A stretch of DNA of 64,000 bases. Origin: DUML01 sp050949905 (GTDB lineage: Bacteria > Bacillota > Desulfitobacteriia > Desulfitobacteriales > Syntrophobotulaceae). Location: assembly GCA_050949905.1 (NCBI GenBank), contig JBMNGP010000013.1, positions 235,013-299,012 of the forward strand, read 5' to 3'. Shown here piece after piece: positions 42,372-51,837 of this stretch (its first letter is position 1; every line of letters starts with the position of its first letter). A model generated the notes under the pieces. It did not search any database. It had not been told where the DNA came from and saw only the letters and a program-made list of their open reading frames with translations. The position numbers were made by a program, and so were the translations under genes.

Positions 42372-42701
42372 ATGGATAAGATGATGAAGGAAAAGATCAA
42401 TAAAACTTTAACCCTCCCTCGTTTAAACAAGCTAAACCCTTCCCTGGAGAGTACAGCTTTAAAAATTATGGAGGAGTCAGGGGAGCTGGCTCAGGCCATT
42501 GGCAAGTTCCGGGGTTTAAACGGTGAGGCTGAGAAAGTGGAAGAAACCCAGGTCATGCAGTATATTGCTGAAGAACTGATTGATGTCGCCCAAACAGCTG
42601 TGACCATGATGTTTGTGCTGGAAGAACATTATGGGATAGATCTGGACAAAGTTCTGCAGGAACATATCACCAAACTTCGCAGGAAGGGCTACTGTGATTA
42701 A
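42372..42701 (+). CDS. MazG-like nucleotide pyrophosphohydrolase family protein
   Basis: 109-aa all-alpha protein of the MazG-like group. Metal-binding acidic motifs 'IMEESGELAQAIGKFRG' (EExxE) and 'EELIDVAQTAVTMM' (ExxD) are present. It probably hydrolyses non-canonical NTPs or dNTPs; a precise substrate cannot be given. ATG at 42372 follows GGAGA by about 8 bases; in-frame GTG 42339 and ATG 42354 lie upstream. TATAAT at 42350-42355 suggests a promoter so close that 42372 is the most likely start. Confidence 0.85.
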   Translation: MDKMMKEKINKTLTLPRLNKLNPSLESTALKIMEESGELAQAIGKFRGLNGEAEKVEETQVMQYIAEELIDVAQTAVTMMFVLEEHYGIDLDKVLQEHITKLRRKGYCD

Positions 42702-42802
42702 TACAAGATTTTGACAAGATTAATGCAAAAAATTGATGCAAAGATTAATACAAAGGATCGACTAGAAATTTGTATTTAAGCGAAGAAAGGGGATTCTTAT
42801 AA

Positions 42803-45058
42803 ATGTATTATCTTCAGGACCTCAACCCTGTTCAGCGGGAAGCAGTTGAAAGTGGCGAAGGTCCTCTTCTTATCTTGGCTGGAGCAGGATCGGGCAAGAC
42901 CAGGGTTTTAACGTATAGAATCGCCCATCTCATTGCCAAGGGAGTAAACCCTTGGAATATCTTGGCTATTACTTTTACCAATAAAGCAGCTAAAGAAATG
43001 AGGGATCGGGTTCAGGCCTTGGTTGGCAGTGAGGGTGAAGGCCTCTGGATAGCAACTTTCCACGCCACTTGTGTCCGCATCTTGAGGAGGGAGATTAGCC
43101 ACCTACCCGGCTATACCCGCAGTTTTGTAATTTATGATGCTTCCGACCAGTTGACTCTGATCAAGGAATGCCTAAAAACTATAGACCTGGATGAAAAGAA
43201 ATTTGCCCCCAGAGCAGTTTTGAGCCTGATCAGTGAAGCTAAAAATAAGCTTATGGATGTAAGTGCCTTTACAGCAGAAGCCAATGATTATTTCCGGGAA
43301 AAGACAGCTGAAGTCTACCGCCTGTACCAAAGCAAGCTGCTGGCCAACAATGCTTTGGATTTTGACGATATTATTATGCTCACAGTTAAAATTTTCAGAG
43401 AGTTTCCTGATGTTTTACAGTACTATCAGGAAAAATTCCGTTATATCTTGGTTGATGAATACCAGGATACCAATCATGCCCAATATGTTTTCATTAATCT
43501 CTTAGCCAAAGGCTACCGCAATCTTTGTGTGGTGGGTGATGACGACCAATCGGTCTATGGCTGGCGGGGAGCCGATGTTCAAAACATCCTGGATTTTGAA
43601 CGGGATTATCCGGAAGCCAAAGTACTTAAACTGGAACAAAACTACCGCTCTACCCAGCGGATTCTGCAGGCTGCCAATGAAGTAGTAAAAAATAATTATA
43701 ATCGTAAAGAAAAATCCCTTTGGACAGAAAATACGGAAGGGGATGAAATCCTCCTCTATCAAGCTCAGAATGAACACGATGAAGCCCGTTTTGTCATGGA
43801 GCAGATAAGAAAACTTACCGACAGCGAAGGTCGCTCTTACAGCGACTTTGCCGTGCTCTACCGGACAAATGCCCAGTCCAGGGTTTTCGAAGAACATCTG
43901 ATGAAAGAAGGTATACCATATAGGATTTTTTCCGGCCTAAAATTTTACGAGCGGATGGAAATAAAAGATATTCTCGCTTATCTGCGCTTAGTCCATAATC
44001 CGGCCGACCGGGTGAGCTTCGCCCGGGTTGTCAACGTACCTAAAAGAGGAATCGGCAAAGGTACTTTGGATAAAATCCTGGAATATGCCGAAGAACAGGG
44101 GATGGCTGTTCTAGATTCCTTAAGTGAAGCCGCGTATATACCCGGGCTGCAAGCCCGGGCGGCTAGTACCCTGACAGCCTTTTATGAACTAATCCTCAAG
44201 TTTAGGAATGAGGCAGAAAAGGGTTTGCCGGTAACTGCATTGACGGAAAAAATCCTGAAAGAAACCGGTTATCTAACTGTTTTACGCCAGGAAAACACCG
44301 TAGAAGCCGAAACCAGGATTGAAAACTTAAATGAATTTCTGTCCGTAACAGCCGAGTATGACCAGAACTGGGAAGAATACCTGGCTGCTGCCGAGCTGGA
44401 AGGCGAACAAAACATGACTGTTTTGGGAGGATTTCTGGAACAGGTTGCCTTAGTTGCGGATATTGATAATTATGATGAGAGCGAAGATGCCGTGAAGCTT
44501 ATGACCATGCACAGTGCCAAGGGCTTGGAATTTCCGGTAGTCTTTGCTGTTGGGCTGGAAGACGGGATTTTCCCCAGCAGCAGGAGCATCCTCGAACAGT
44601 ACCTTCTGGAAGAAGAACGCAGGCTTTGTTATGTTACAATTACCAGAGCTAGAGAAAAGCTCTTCTTAAGCTATGCTGAGCAAAGGATGATCTATGGCCG
44701 TACTGAAAATTGCGTGCCTTCCCGGTTCTTAAAAGAGATTCCGGAAGAACTCTTAGCGCCGGTCACTTCCCGCCGTGAAATTTTGGGAAGAGGTTTTGGA
44801 GCGTCTCTAAGCGGCAGCGGTTCTTGGGGAATGGGAAGAAGAAGTTTGGGGAGTGCCGGCTGGCGGGATAAGGGCTCACCGCTAGTCAGTTCCGACCCGG
44901 GGCGTTTCCTGGTCGGCGATAAAGTCAAGCATCCTAAATTTGGCTCCGGTATTGTCATGGCAGTCAAAGGAGAAGGCAAAGAAGCTGAAATAACGGTTGT
45001 TTTCAGTGGTGAGGTCAAAAAGCTGATTGCCGAATATGCCAAACTGGTTAAAATATAA
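42803..45058 (+). CDS. pcrA: ATP-dependent DNA helicase PcrA (UvrD family)
   Basis: 751-aa SF1A 3'-5' helicase used in repair, rolling-circle replication and clearance of RecA or RNA polymerase. 'LNPVQREAV' Q motif, Walker A 'GAGSGKTRVLTYRI' (about 29-42), motif II 'VDEYQDTN', motif III 'GDDDQSVYGWRGAD', motif IV 'LEQNYRSTQRI', motif V 'LMTMHSAKGLEFPVVF', motif VI 'RRLCYVTITRARE'. The C-terminal tail with 'DKVKHPKFGSGIVMAVKG' is the PcrA tudor-like RNA polymerase-binding domain. AAAGGGG precedes ATG 42803. ligA follows after 62 bases, the usual pcrA-ligA pair. Confidence 0.97.
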   Translation: MYYLQDLNPVQREAVESGEGPLLILAGAGSGKTRVLTYRIAHLIAKGVNPWNILAITFTNKAAKEMRDRVQALVGSEGEGLWIATFHATCVRILRREISHLPGYTRSFVIYDASDQLTLIKECLKTIDLDEKKFAPRAVLSLISEAKNKLMDVSAFTAEANDYFREKTAEVYRLYQSKLLANNALDFDDIIMLTVKIFREFPDVLQYYQEKFRYILVDEYQDTNHAQYVFINLLAKGYRNLCVVGDDDQSVYGWRGADVQNILDFERDYPEAKVLKLEQNYRSTQRILQAANEVVKNNYNRKEKSLWTENTEGDEILLYQAQNEHDEARFVMEQIRKLTDSEGRSYSDFAVLYRTNAQSRVFEEHLMKEGIPYRIFSGLKFYERMEIKDILAYLRLVHNPADRVSFARVVNVPKRGIGKGTLDKILEYAEEQGMAVLDSLSEAAYIPGLQARAASTLTAFYELILKFRNEAEKGLPVTALTEKILKETGYLTVLRQENTVEAETRIENLNEFLSVTAEYDQNWEEYLAAAELEGEQNMTVLGGFLEQVALVADIDNYDESEDAVKLMTMHSAKGLEFPVVFAVGLEDGIFPSSRSILEQYLLEEERRLCYVTITRAREKLFLSYAEQRMIYGRTENCVPSRFLKEIPEELLAPVTSRREILGRGFGASLSGSGSWGMGRRSLGSAGWRDKGSPLVSSDPGRFLVGDKVKHPKFGSGIVMAVKGEGKEAEITVVFSGEVKKLIAEYAKLVKI

Positions 45059-45120
45059 GTGAACTGCCAATTGAACCATCAAAGAGGGGAAAACATTAGT
45101 CTAAAGGGGAGAACAAGCCA

Positions 45121-47145
45121 ATGGCGGATAGAACCAAAAGTGAAGCCCGTTGGAAAGAACTCAAGGAAATTATCGAAAAAGCCAACTATCATTATTACGG
45201 TCTTGATGATCCTATTCTTACCGATGCCGAATATGATTCCTACATGCAGGAATTATTAGCCCTGGAACGGGAAAATCCGCAGCTCATAACCAGTGATTCC
45301 CCTTCCCAAAGGGTCGGGGGATTTGTAGCTTCCCAGTTTCCCAAAGTCCGCCATCCCGAGCCCCTTTTAAGTCTGGACAATGCTTTTAACGCCGGGGATT
45401 TAAGAGAGTTTGACCGCCGGGTACGGGGTGTTGCCCCTGATGCCGAGTATGTAGTAGAACTGAAAATCGACGGGCTGACAGTGGCCTTAACTTATCAGGA
45501 TAGTGTTTTGGTAAGAGGCGCCACCCGGGGAGACGGCGAAACAGGCGAAGAGATTACCGCCAATGTCAAGACGATTAGAGCGATTCCCCTACGCCTGCGA
45601 GAAGATTCCCCTGTCAGGATCGCCCCTGTCCTGGATGTCCGGGGTGAAGGCTATATGCCCAAGGAGTCATTTATGGAATTAAATAAGGGGAGAGAGGAAG
45701 AGGGCCTGGCGCTTTTTGCCAATCCCAGGAATGCCGCAGCCGGCTCTCTGCGCCAGCAGGATTCGCGCATTACGGCGCAGAGAAAACTGGGCTATTTTGC
45801 TTACCAATTGCTGCAGGCCGAACAAATGGGCATCCATACCCAGCAGGAAGTCCTCAAAGTTTTAGCAGCCTTAGGTTTTAATGTTAACCGTAATTACAAA
45901 GTTTTTACCGGCATTGAAGAGGTAATTGACTACTGTACTGCCATGGCCGAGGAAAGGCATAAGTTTCCTTACGAAATAGACGGCCTGGTAATTAAAGTCG
46001 ATAGTTTTGCCCAGCAAAAAGAATTGGGCTTTACGGCCAAGAGCCCGCGCTGGGCGATTGCTTATAAATTTCCGGCTGAACAGGTCGAAACTATTGTCCA
46101 AGACATTGTCATTAACGTTGGCCGGACAGGGGTCCTAACCCCCACGGCAGTTCTGCGGGATGTTTTTGTGGCCGGTTCCACGGTGAGCAGGGCAACTCTG
46201 CATAACGAGGATAACATTCGGGATAAAGATATTCGCATCGGTGATCATGTCCTGCTGCATAAAGCCGGGGATGTTATCCCGGAAATAATCAAATCCCTGC
46301 CGGAAAAAAGAACCGGCCGGGAAATCATTTTTGCGATGCCTAAGGAGTGCCCATCCTGTGGCAGCCCGGTTGCCAGACTGGAAGGGGAAGCAGCCCACCG
46401 CTGCCAAAATATATCTTGCCCTTCCCGGCAAAGAGAGACCATTATTCACTTTGTTTCCCGGGATGCCATGAATATTGAAGGCTTGGGTCCGGCAGTTATC
46501 AATCAGCTCTTGGAGAACAGGTTGATTAAAGATGCTTCAGACTTATATTACCTTGAGGCTGACGAACTCCTGAGTTTGGAGCGGATGGGTCAAAAATCCG
46601 TGCAAAACCTTTTGGCTTCCATCGAGGCCAGCAAACAAAGAGGCCTTGCTCCTTTGCTTTTTGCTCTGGGTATCAGGCATGTTGGCGTTAAGGCTGCTAA
46701 AATTCTTGCTAACAGCTATAAGACAATGGATAACTTGCTTAAAGCCACATCCGCCGAACTTCAGGAAATAGGCGATATCGGTGAAGTGATGGCTGAAAGT
46801 ATTGTCAATTTCTTGGCCGATCAGGCTAATCTTAATTTTATCAAAAGATTAGAGACTGTCGGGGTTAAAATGTCTTCCGACCAACAAGTAACAGCGCAAA
46901 TCCTGGCCGGGAAAAGTATTGTTGTTACGGGTACTCTGCAGACTTGGGATCGCAGAGGCATTGAAGAATTGATAGAAAGCTTGGGGGGCAAATCATCTTC
47001 CAGTGTCAGCAAGAAGACTTCTTTCGTTGTCTACGGGGAAAACGCCGGCTCTAAGCTGGAGAAAGCCAAAACTTTAGGGATACCTATGTATACGGAAGAA
47101 GAGTTTAAAGAACTTATAAGTCAGGAGACAATTAAGAATTTGTAA
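45121..47145 (+). CDS. ligA: NAD-dependent DNA ligase
   Basis: 674-aa essential ligase. Ia domain 'NYHYYGLDDPILTDAEYD', adenylation lysine Lys115 in 'ELKIDGLT', OB fold, four-cysteine zinc finger 'CPSCGSPVARLEGEAAHRC...CPS' (about 405-432), helix-hairpin-helix region and C-terminal BRCT domain 'GKSIVVTGTLQTWDRRGIEEL' (about 597-674). Cotranscribed with pcrA. A preceding AAAGGGGAG lies rather far (about 14 bases) from ATG 45121. Confidence 0.98.
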   Translation: MADRTKSEARWKELKEIIEKANYHYYGLDDPILTDAEYDSYMQELLALERENPQLITSDSPSQRVGGFVASQFPKVRHPEPLLSLDNAFNAGDLREFDRRVRGVAPDAEYVVELKIDGLTVALTYQDSVLVRGATRGDGETGEEITANVKTIRAIPLRLREDSPVRIAPVLDVRGEGYMPKESFMELNKGREEEGLALFANPRNAAAGSLRQQDSRITAQRKLGYFAYQLLQAEQMGIHTQQEVLKVLAALGFNVNRNYKVFTGIEEVIDYCTAMAEERHKFPYEIDGLVIKVDSFAQQKELGFTAKSPRWAIAYKFPAEQVETIVQDIVINVGRTGVLTPTAVLRDVFVAGSTVSRATLHNEDNIRDKDIRIGDHVLLHKAGDVIPEIIKSLPEKRTGREIIFAMPKECPSCGSPVARLEGEAAHRCQNISCPSRQRETIIHFVSRDAMNIEGLGPAVINQLLENRLIKDASDLYYLEADELLSLERMGQKSVQNLLASIEASKQRGLAPLLFALGIRHVGVKAAKILANSYKTMDNLLKATSAELQEIGDIGEVMAESIVNFLADQANLNFIKRLETVGVKMSSDQQVTAQILAGKSIVVTGTLQTWDRRGIEELIESLGGKSSSSVSKKTSFVVYGENAGSKLEKAKTLGIPMYTEEEFKELISQETIKNL

Positions 47146-47169
47146 ACAAAAAAACACCTCCAGGTGTTT
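47143..47169 (-). terminator. Terminator after the 45-aa gene (and end of ligA)
   Basis: Arms AAACACCT (47152-47159) and AGGTGTTT (47162-47169), a tight hairpin followed on the minus strand by TTTTTTTGTTTAC. It lies directly beyond ligA, and could serve both strands, though the U tract favours the minus-strand gene. Confidence 0.7.
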
Positions 47170-47198
47170 GCGTTCTTTTCCGGAATTCTAATCAAGGT

Positions 47199-47336
47199 TT
47201 AGTTGTAAATTCTATTAATAACTCTGTTGTATTTCTCTCTGGTAGAGGCAACGGCGCTATAAAGAGGCAGCTCAATTAAGAAGCCTAAAGCCAGGCCGCC
47301 GCCGGCATAAGCTATGGTTGTCAAAAAATCGGTCAT
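47199..47336 (-). CDS. Small membrane protein (45 aa)
   Basis: 45 aa, not recognised. ATG at 47336 has AAAGGAGG 7 bases upstream, a strong argument that it is translated. One hydrophobic segment (about residues 8-30, glycine-rich 'AYAGGGLALGFLIELPLY') precedes a basic tail 'STREKYNRVINRIYN'. A terminator follows at 47143-47169 and another precedes it at 47404-47460, so it probably has its own short transcript or relies on read-through from the ATPase gene upstream. Confidence 0.65.
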   Translation of the reverse strand: MTDFLTTIAYAGGGLALGFLIELPLYSAVASTREKYNRVINRIYN

Positions 47337-47403
47337 GTCAATTCCTCCTTTCCCAGTTATTTTTTCAAGTTTTAAGAATTTTATTCTCAGGAAAAGTAGA
47401 AAC

Positions 47404-47460
47404 AAACAAAAAAAGAACATTTACCAGACAGAAATTATTCCTGCTGTCAAATGCTCTTTA
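47404..47460 (-). terminator. Terminator after the P-loop protein gene
   Basis: Arms AAAGAACATTT (47413-47423) and AAATGCTCTTT (47450-47460, one wobble), extended by an inner CAG/CTG pairing; on the minus strand the stem is followed by TTTTTTGTTTG. Confidence 0.7.
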
Positions 47461-47538
47461 TTAAGGCTCTATAGGTTAATAGATAAACACAGCTTAACTG
47501 TTGCTAAATTTTTTGCCTTTTTTTGCCTTTAGTAGTCT

Positions 47539-48279
47539 TTAGTAGGATATTTTATCAATTGGTTTTTCATTTAAGAAAAGTTCTGCTTCGTTACAGGGGA
47601 TGTAATAATAGCCGTCTTTGCGGCTGGTATCGATTCCGGACAAAAGGACCGGCAAGTTTTCACATTTAATATTCAGAAGACCGGAGATATTACCTAACCA
47701 GTTTTCCGGGAGAGGGTTAAGCAATACCAGGTTCATATTTTCAAAAAGGGATTTAGCTTGGGGGCTCATTTTTTTCAGAGAACCTAATACCGCCCAGATT
47801 TCCAGGGGAGGATTTTCCTCGCCGCTTTGGCTTTGAGCGATATAATGGAGCCGGGTCAGCTGTTCAACAAATTCGGACAAAACCCAATATTTTGGCGGAA
47901 AATCAACAAAGATTCTAACTTTGTTATCAATAGCTTTTTCGTGCTGAATTGCCCAGGTAGCCAGGCATTCCAGAAAAGTAATAATGCGGGGGGCGTAGTC
48001 ACAGGCACAGTAATAGATACCAGGTTTCTTGGGGTCCGTCACCCAAGAGATATCGGTAGCGAAAGGATTAACGGTAAGAATGGGGTTGCGGGTTGGTTTA
48101 GACCAGATTCTTTTTTCCGCATCGGTAAGAACGATGTTAATAGAATCGTCCTCAACATAGTCTTTTTCCTGCAGAATGGACCAAATCAGACGGGTTTTTC
48201 CGGAGCCTGCTTCTCCGAGGATAAGATGGCTTCCAGGAACAAACTTCTCAAAGGGTCTGACTATCTGCTCCATGGGCAT
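47539..48279 (-). CDS. Orphan P-loop NTPase
   Basis: 246 aa with Walker A 'GEAGSGKT' (residues 22-29) close to the N-terminus and a hydrophobic strand plus acidic residue 'KVRIFVDFPPKYW' (about 118-130) as a likely Walker B. The middle part resembles the FtsK/HerA/TraG-type or conjugal-coupling P-loop shape, with 'IWAVLGSLKKMSPQAKSLFENMNLVLL', but I cannot assign a family. It has no membrane segment. ATG at 48279 (AAGGAAG upstream), alternative ATG at 48273. Orphan, divergent from gatC and followed by a terminator. Confidence 0.7.
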   Translation of the reverse strand: MPMEQIVRPFEKFVPGSHLILGEAGSGKTRLIWSILQEKDYVEDDSINIVLTDAEKRIWSKPTRNPILTVNPFATDISWVTDPKKPGIYYCACDYAPRIITFLECLATWAIQHEKAIDNKVRIFVDFPPKYWVLSEFVEQLTRLHYIAQSQSGEENPPLEIWAVLGSLKKMSPQAKSLFENMNLVLLNPLPENWLGNISGLLNIKCENLPVLLSGIDTSRKDGYYYIPCNEAELFLNEKPIDKISY

Positions 48280-48463
48280 TACTTCCTTTCTGTTTTAAGT
48301 ATATCTCAATATTAAATTATCCTTGTTATTCAAATATCCCTTACCCTCTTTTTTATTAATGTATTTACATAATAATTCTACATCCATAGCTTTTCCCCTT
48401 TTAGTTTCTTGGCCTAATCTTAAAAACTTTTTGGGTAAGTAGTTTTAATAGCTTTGGATTTTC

Positions 48464-48492
48464 TTGCCGGTATCCCCGTTATTTGTTATATT
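48464..48492 (+). promoter_or_regulatory. Promoter of the gatCAB operon
   Basis: TTGCCG (48464-48469) and TATATT (48487-48492) with a 17-base spacer, 37 bases upstream of gatC. No T-box features were seen in the leader, which is too short to hold one. Confidence 0.55.
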
Positions 48493-48528
48493 TAACTATA
48501 TTCGCTCTTTGTGAAAGGTAGGTCTACT

Positions 48529-48813
48529 ATGAAGATTTCCAGGAAGGAAGTAGAACATGTCGCTCTTCTGGCCAGAATAAAATTGTCGGAAGAAGAGATA
48601 AATTTATATACTGAGCAATTGAATTCGCTTTTGGATTATGCGGCTCAGATTCAGGAGATTGATACGGAAGGTGTTGCTCCTACGGCACATGCCGCCCAGT
48701 TATTCAATGTTTTGCGGGAAGATGAGGTTAAGCCGTCTCTGGTTCAGGAGAAAGCCTTGAAAAATGCACCGGAGGCGAAGGATGGCTTCTTCCGAGTTCC
48801 CAGGATAGTCTAA
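48529..48813 (+). CDS. gatC: Asp-tRNA(Asn)/Glu-tRNA(Gln) amidotransferase subunit C
   Basis: 94-aa stabilising subunit of the GatCAB complex. 'KEVEHVALLARIKLSEEE' and the belt-forming 'LREDEVKPSL' plus 'FFRVPRIV' at the end are typical. The ATG at 48529 has AAAGGTAGG upstream; an in-frame GTG at 48511 would precede that site. First gene of gatC-gatA-gatB. Confidence 0.96.
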   Translation: MKISRKEVEHVALLARIKLSEEEINLYTEQLNSLLDYAAQIQEIDTEGVAPTAHAAQLFNVLREDEVKPSLVQEKALKNAPEAKDGFFRVPRIV

Positions 48814-48872
48814 ATACCTGGTCTGGAAAACAGCTTTCGAACTCCCAATTAGAAAGGAGATTGTTTAAAGAA

Positions 48873-50339
48873 ATGAAGCTGTTAAATAAGTCCCTTACTG
48901 AGCTGCATAGGCTGCTTCAAGAAAAGGAAATCAGCAGTAGTGAGCTTACCCAAGAGTTTATAAACCATATCCATAAAGCGGAATCAAACCTCCGTTGCTT
49001 TCTAAGCCTAACCGAAGAAACTGCCCTGCAAAAAGCTGAAGAAATAGATAAAAAGATTGCTTGCGCTGGGGAGATCGGTCCTTTGGAAGGAATACCTATG
49101 GCTTTGAAAGATAATATCTGCACGGAAGGAATTCCAACCACTTGTGCCTCCAGGATGTTGGAAAACTTTGTTCCCCCTTATGATGCTATAGTTGCGGAAA
49201 GGCTGAAAGAGGCGGGGGCGGTACTCGTAGGGAAACTTAATATGGACGAGTTTGCCATGGGATCAACTACAGAAAACTCCGGCTTCTACCCGACGGCTAA
49301 CCCCTGGGACTTCACCAGAGTGCCAGGAGGGTCATCCGGCGGCTCGGCTGCGGCGGTGGCCGCCCGGGAGGTCCCCTATGCCCTCGGCTCGGATACCGGC
49401 GGCTCCATTCGACAGCCGGCAGCTTTTTGCGGGGTAGTGGGGCTCAAACCTACCTATGGAGCAGTATCCCGCTACGGCCTGGTAGCCTTCGCTTCTTCCT
49501 TGGATCAAATCGGACCTCTTACCCGGACGGTAGAAGACAGTGCTATGGTTCTCAACATCATTGCCGGCCATGACCCCAAGGATTCTACCTCTGTTCCCTT
49601 TATTAAACCAGATTATACCCAATTTTTAGAAAATAATGTAAAAGGCCTGAAAATGGGGGTTCCCCGAGAATTTTTTGCTCAGGGGTTAAAGCCGGAAGTC
49701 CAAAAAGTTATTGAAGAAGCTATCAAAGTCTATATACAGCTGGGAGCTCAAGTTGAGGAATGTTCCCTTCCTCATATGGAATTGGCGATGCCGGCTTATT
49801 TTCTGATTGCTTCGGCTGAATGCAGTTCCAACCTGGCTCGCTATGACGGGGTGCGTTATGGCTACAGGGCTAAGGGCGAAGATATGATCGAGATGTTTAC
49901 CACAAGCCGCACCGAGGGTTTTGGCCAAGAAGTGAAGCGCAGAATAATGCTGGGAACTTATGTTCTGAGTTCCGGTTATTATGATGCTTATTACGCTAAA
50001 GCTCAAAAAATCAGAACCTTAATCAAAGGCGATTTTGAGCAAGCTTTTACGCAATATGATCTCCTGCTTTCGCCGACTACACCGACAATTGCTTACCGGA
50101 TTGGGGAAAAAACGGATCCTTTGGCACTCAATATGGGTGATGTCTATACTATCCCTGTTAACTTAGCCGGCCTGCCTTCGCTCTCCCTACCGGCAGGATT
50201 CGCAGAGGGAATGCCTGTGGGGCTGCAATTAATCGGCAAGCATTTTACTGAAGGGATTCTTTTACGGGCAGCCTATACTTTTGAACAAAATAGCGAGCAC
50301 CATAAAAAAGTCCCGGCTTGGTTAAGGGAGGTGGTTTAG
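48873..50339 (+). CDS. gatA: Asp-tRNA(Asn)/Glu-tRNA(Gln) amidotransferase subunit A
   Basis: 488-aa amidase that releases ammonia from glutamine for the transamidation. Amidase-signature triad visible: Lys in 'MALKDNICTEG', cis-Ser and Ser in 'GGSSGGSAAAVAA' and 'SDTGGSIRQPAAFCG'. I start at ATG 48873; AAAGGAG lies about 13 bases upstream, and an in-frame TTG at 48861 is too close to that site to be used. gatB follows one base after the stop. Confidence 0.97.
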   Translation: MKLLNKSLTELHRLLQEKEISSSELTQEFINHIHKAESNLRCFLSLTEETALQKAEEIDKKIACAGEIGPLEGIPMALKDNICTEGIPTTCASRMLENFVPPYDAIVAERLKEAGAVLVGKLNMDEFAMGSTTENSGFYPTANPWDFTRVPGGSSGGSAAAVAAREVPYALGSDTGGSIRQPAAFCGVVGLKPTYGAVSRYGLVAFASSLDQIGPLTRTVEDSAMVLNIIAGHDPKDSTSVPFIKPDYTQFLENNVKGLKMGVPREFFAQGLKPEVQKVIEEAIKVYIQLGAQVEECSLPHMELAMPAYFLIASAECSSNLARYDGVRYGYRAKGEDMIEMFTTSRTEGFGQEVKRRIMLGTYVLSSGYYDAYYAKAQKIRTLIKGDFEQAFTQYDLLLSPTTPTIAYRIGEKTDPLALNMGDVYTIPVNLAGLPSLSLPAGFAEGMPVGLQLIGKHFTEGILLRAAYTFEQNSEHHKKVPAWLREVV

Positions 50340-50340
50340 G

Positions 50341-51792
50341 ATGTCTTACAACGACCTCTATGAACTGGTCTGCGGGGTCGAGACCCATGTGGAAATGGCT
50401 ACGAAAACTAAGATTTTTTGCGGCTGCAGCACCGAATTCGGCGGGAAGCAGAATACCCATGTTTGCCCTGTTTGTTTAGGCCTGCCGGGAGTGCTGCCTG
50501 TCCTTAATAAAGAGGTAGTTTACCTGGCAATCAAAGCCGGTTTGGCTTTAAACTGCACCATAGCAGAGTATTCTAAATTTGACCGGAAAAATTACTATTA
50601 TCCTGATCTGCCTAAAAATTACCAGACTTCTCAATATGACCTGCCGATCTGTAAGGAAGGCTGGCTGGAGATCGATGCTCCTGGCGGGAAGAAAAAGATT
50701 GGCATTACGAGAGCCCATATGGAAGAGGATGCCGGCAAGCTTGTCCATAGCGGGGAGACTATTACGACTTCAAAAAGTTCCGGGGTGGATTATAACCGGT
50801 CGGGTGTACCCCTCCTGGAGATTGTCTCGGAACCGGACCTGAGAACGATAGATGAAGTCTTGGCTTATTTGGAGGAACTTGTGCAAATCATGGCCTATGC
50901 CGGGATTTCGGACTGCAGAATGGAACAAGGGTCGGTACGCTTTGATATTAACGTTTCGCTGCGCCCTCGGGGCAGCAGTGAATTCGGAACCAGAACAGAA
51001 ATCAAAAACCTGAACTCCTTCAGTTCGGTCCGCCGCTGCCTGGAGTATGAAACGGAGCGCCAGGCGAAACTCCTCCAGAGGGGAGAAAAGGTTATCCAAG
51101 AAACAAGAACCTGGGATGAAAGCCAAGGGATAACGCTTTCTCTTCGTTCCAAAGAAGAAGCCCATGATTATCGCTATTTCCCCGAACCGGATTTAATGCC
51201 TATAATTATCGAGCGGGAGTGGGTGGAGAGGATTAAAGCCTCCCTGCCGGAATTACCGGCCGCGAAAAGAGAGAGGCTAAAATCCCTGGGGCTTTCCGCA
51301 TACGATGCCGCAGTGCTGACTTCCAGCAAGGCGACGGCTGATTACTTTGATGAAGCTTTTGCTTTTGGCGCAGATGCCAAGGCTTTGGCTAACTGGATAA
51401 TGGGGGATCTCAGCGCCCTATTAAAAATCAATGGTTGTTCTTTTGAAAGCTCACCGGTTTCGCCCGGGCAGCTGGCGGAACTTGTTAATCTCATCAATAT
51501 GGGTACCATTAGCGGCAAAATAGCCAAGACTGTCCTGGAGGAAATTTATAAAACCGGGAAGAATCCGGAGACAATCATCAAAGAAAAAGGGCTGGCTCAA
51601 ATCAGTGACGCCGGAGCCTTAGAAAAAATAGTCAGCGAAGTGCTTACTGCCAATCCCAAGTCTGTCGAGGACTACCTGGCAGGTAAGGAAAACGCCTTCG
51701 GTTATTTGGTGGGTCAAGTAATGAAAGCAACAAAAGGACGGGCTAATCCCGGCTTAGTCAATAAACTGCTCCAAGAAAAACTGTCCCGTTAA
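50341..51792 (+). CDS. gatB: Asp-tRNA(Asn)/Glu-tRNA(Gln) amidotransferase subunit B
   Basis: 483-aa subunit that phosphorylates and amidates the mischarged tRNA. 'ETHVEMATKTKIFCGCSTEFG', 'HVCPVCLGLPG' (zinc cysteines), 'YYYPDLPKNYQTSQYD' and the C-terminal YqeY-like helical domain ('GTISGKIAKTVLEEIYKTGK') are seen. Ribosome binding site GGAGGTGG lies inside the gatA stop region, so the two are translationally coupled. Presence of GatCAB implies indirect Gln-tRNA (and perhaps Asn-tRNA) synthesis. Confidence 0.98.
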   Translation: MSYNDLYELVCGVETHVEMATKTKIFCGCSTEFGGKQNTHVCPVCLGLPGVLPVLNKEVVYLAIKAGLALNCTIAEYSKFDRKNYYYPDLPKNYQTSQYDLPICKEGWLEIDAPGGKKKIGITRAHMEEDAGKLVHSGETITTSKSSGVDYNRSGVPLLEIVSEPDLRTIDEVLAYLEELVQIMAYAGISDCRMEQGSVRFDINVSLRPRGSSEFGTRTEIKNLNSFSSVRRCLEYETERQAKLLQRGEKVIQETRTWDESQGITLSLRSKEEAHDYRYFPEPDLMPIIIEREWVERIKASLPELPAAKRERLKSLGLSAYDAAVLTSSKATADYFDEAFAFGADAKALANWIMGDLSALLKINGCSFESSPVSPGQLAELVNLINMGTISGKIAKTVLEEIYKTGKNPETIIKEKGLAQISDAGALEKIVSEVLTANPKSVEDYLAGKENAFGYLVGQVMKATKGRANPGLVNKLLQEKLSR

Positions 51793-51837
51793 ATCCAAGC
51801 TGCTAGATTATCAAAATACGAGGAGAGGTAAGATATT

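Noticed and set aside
48280..48528. T-box leader ahead of gatCAB
   Set aside because: The promoter lies 37 bases from the start codon and no T-box sequence (GGTGG-type core) is present.
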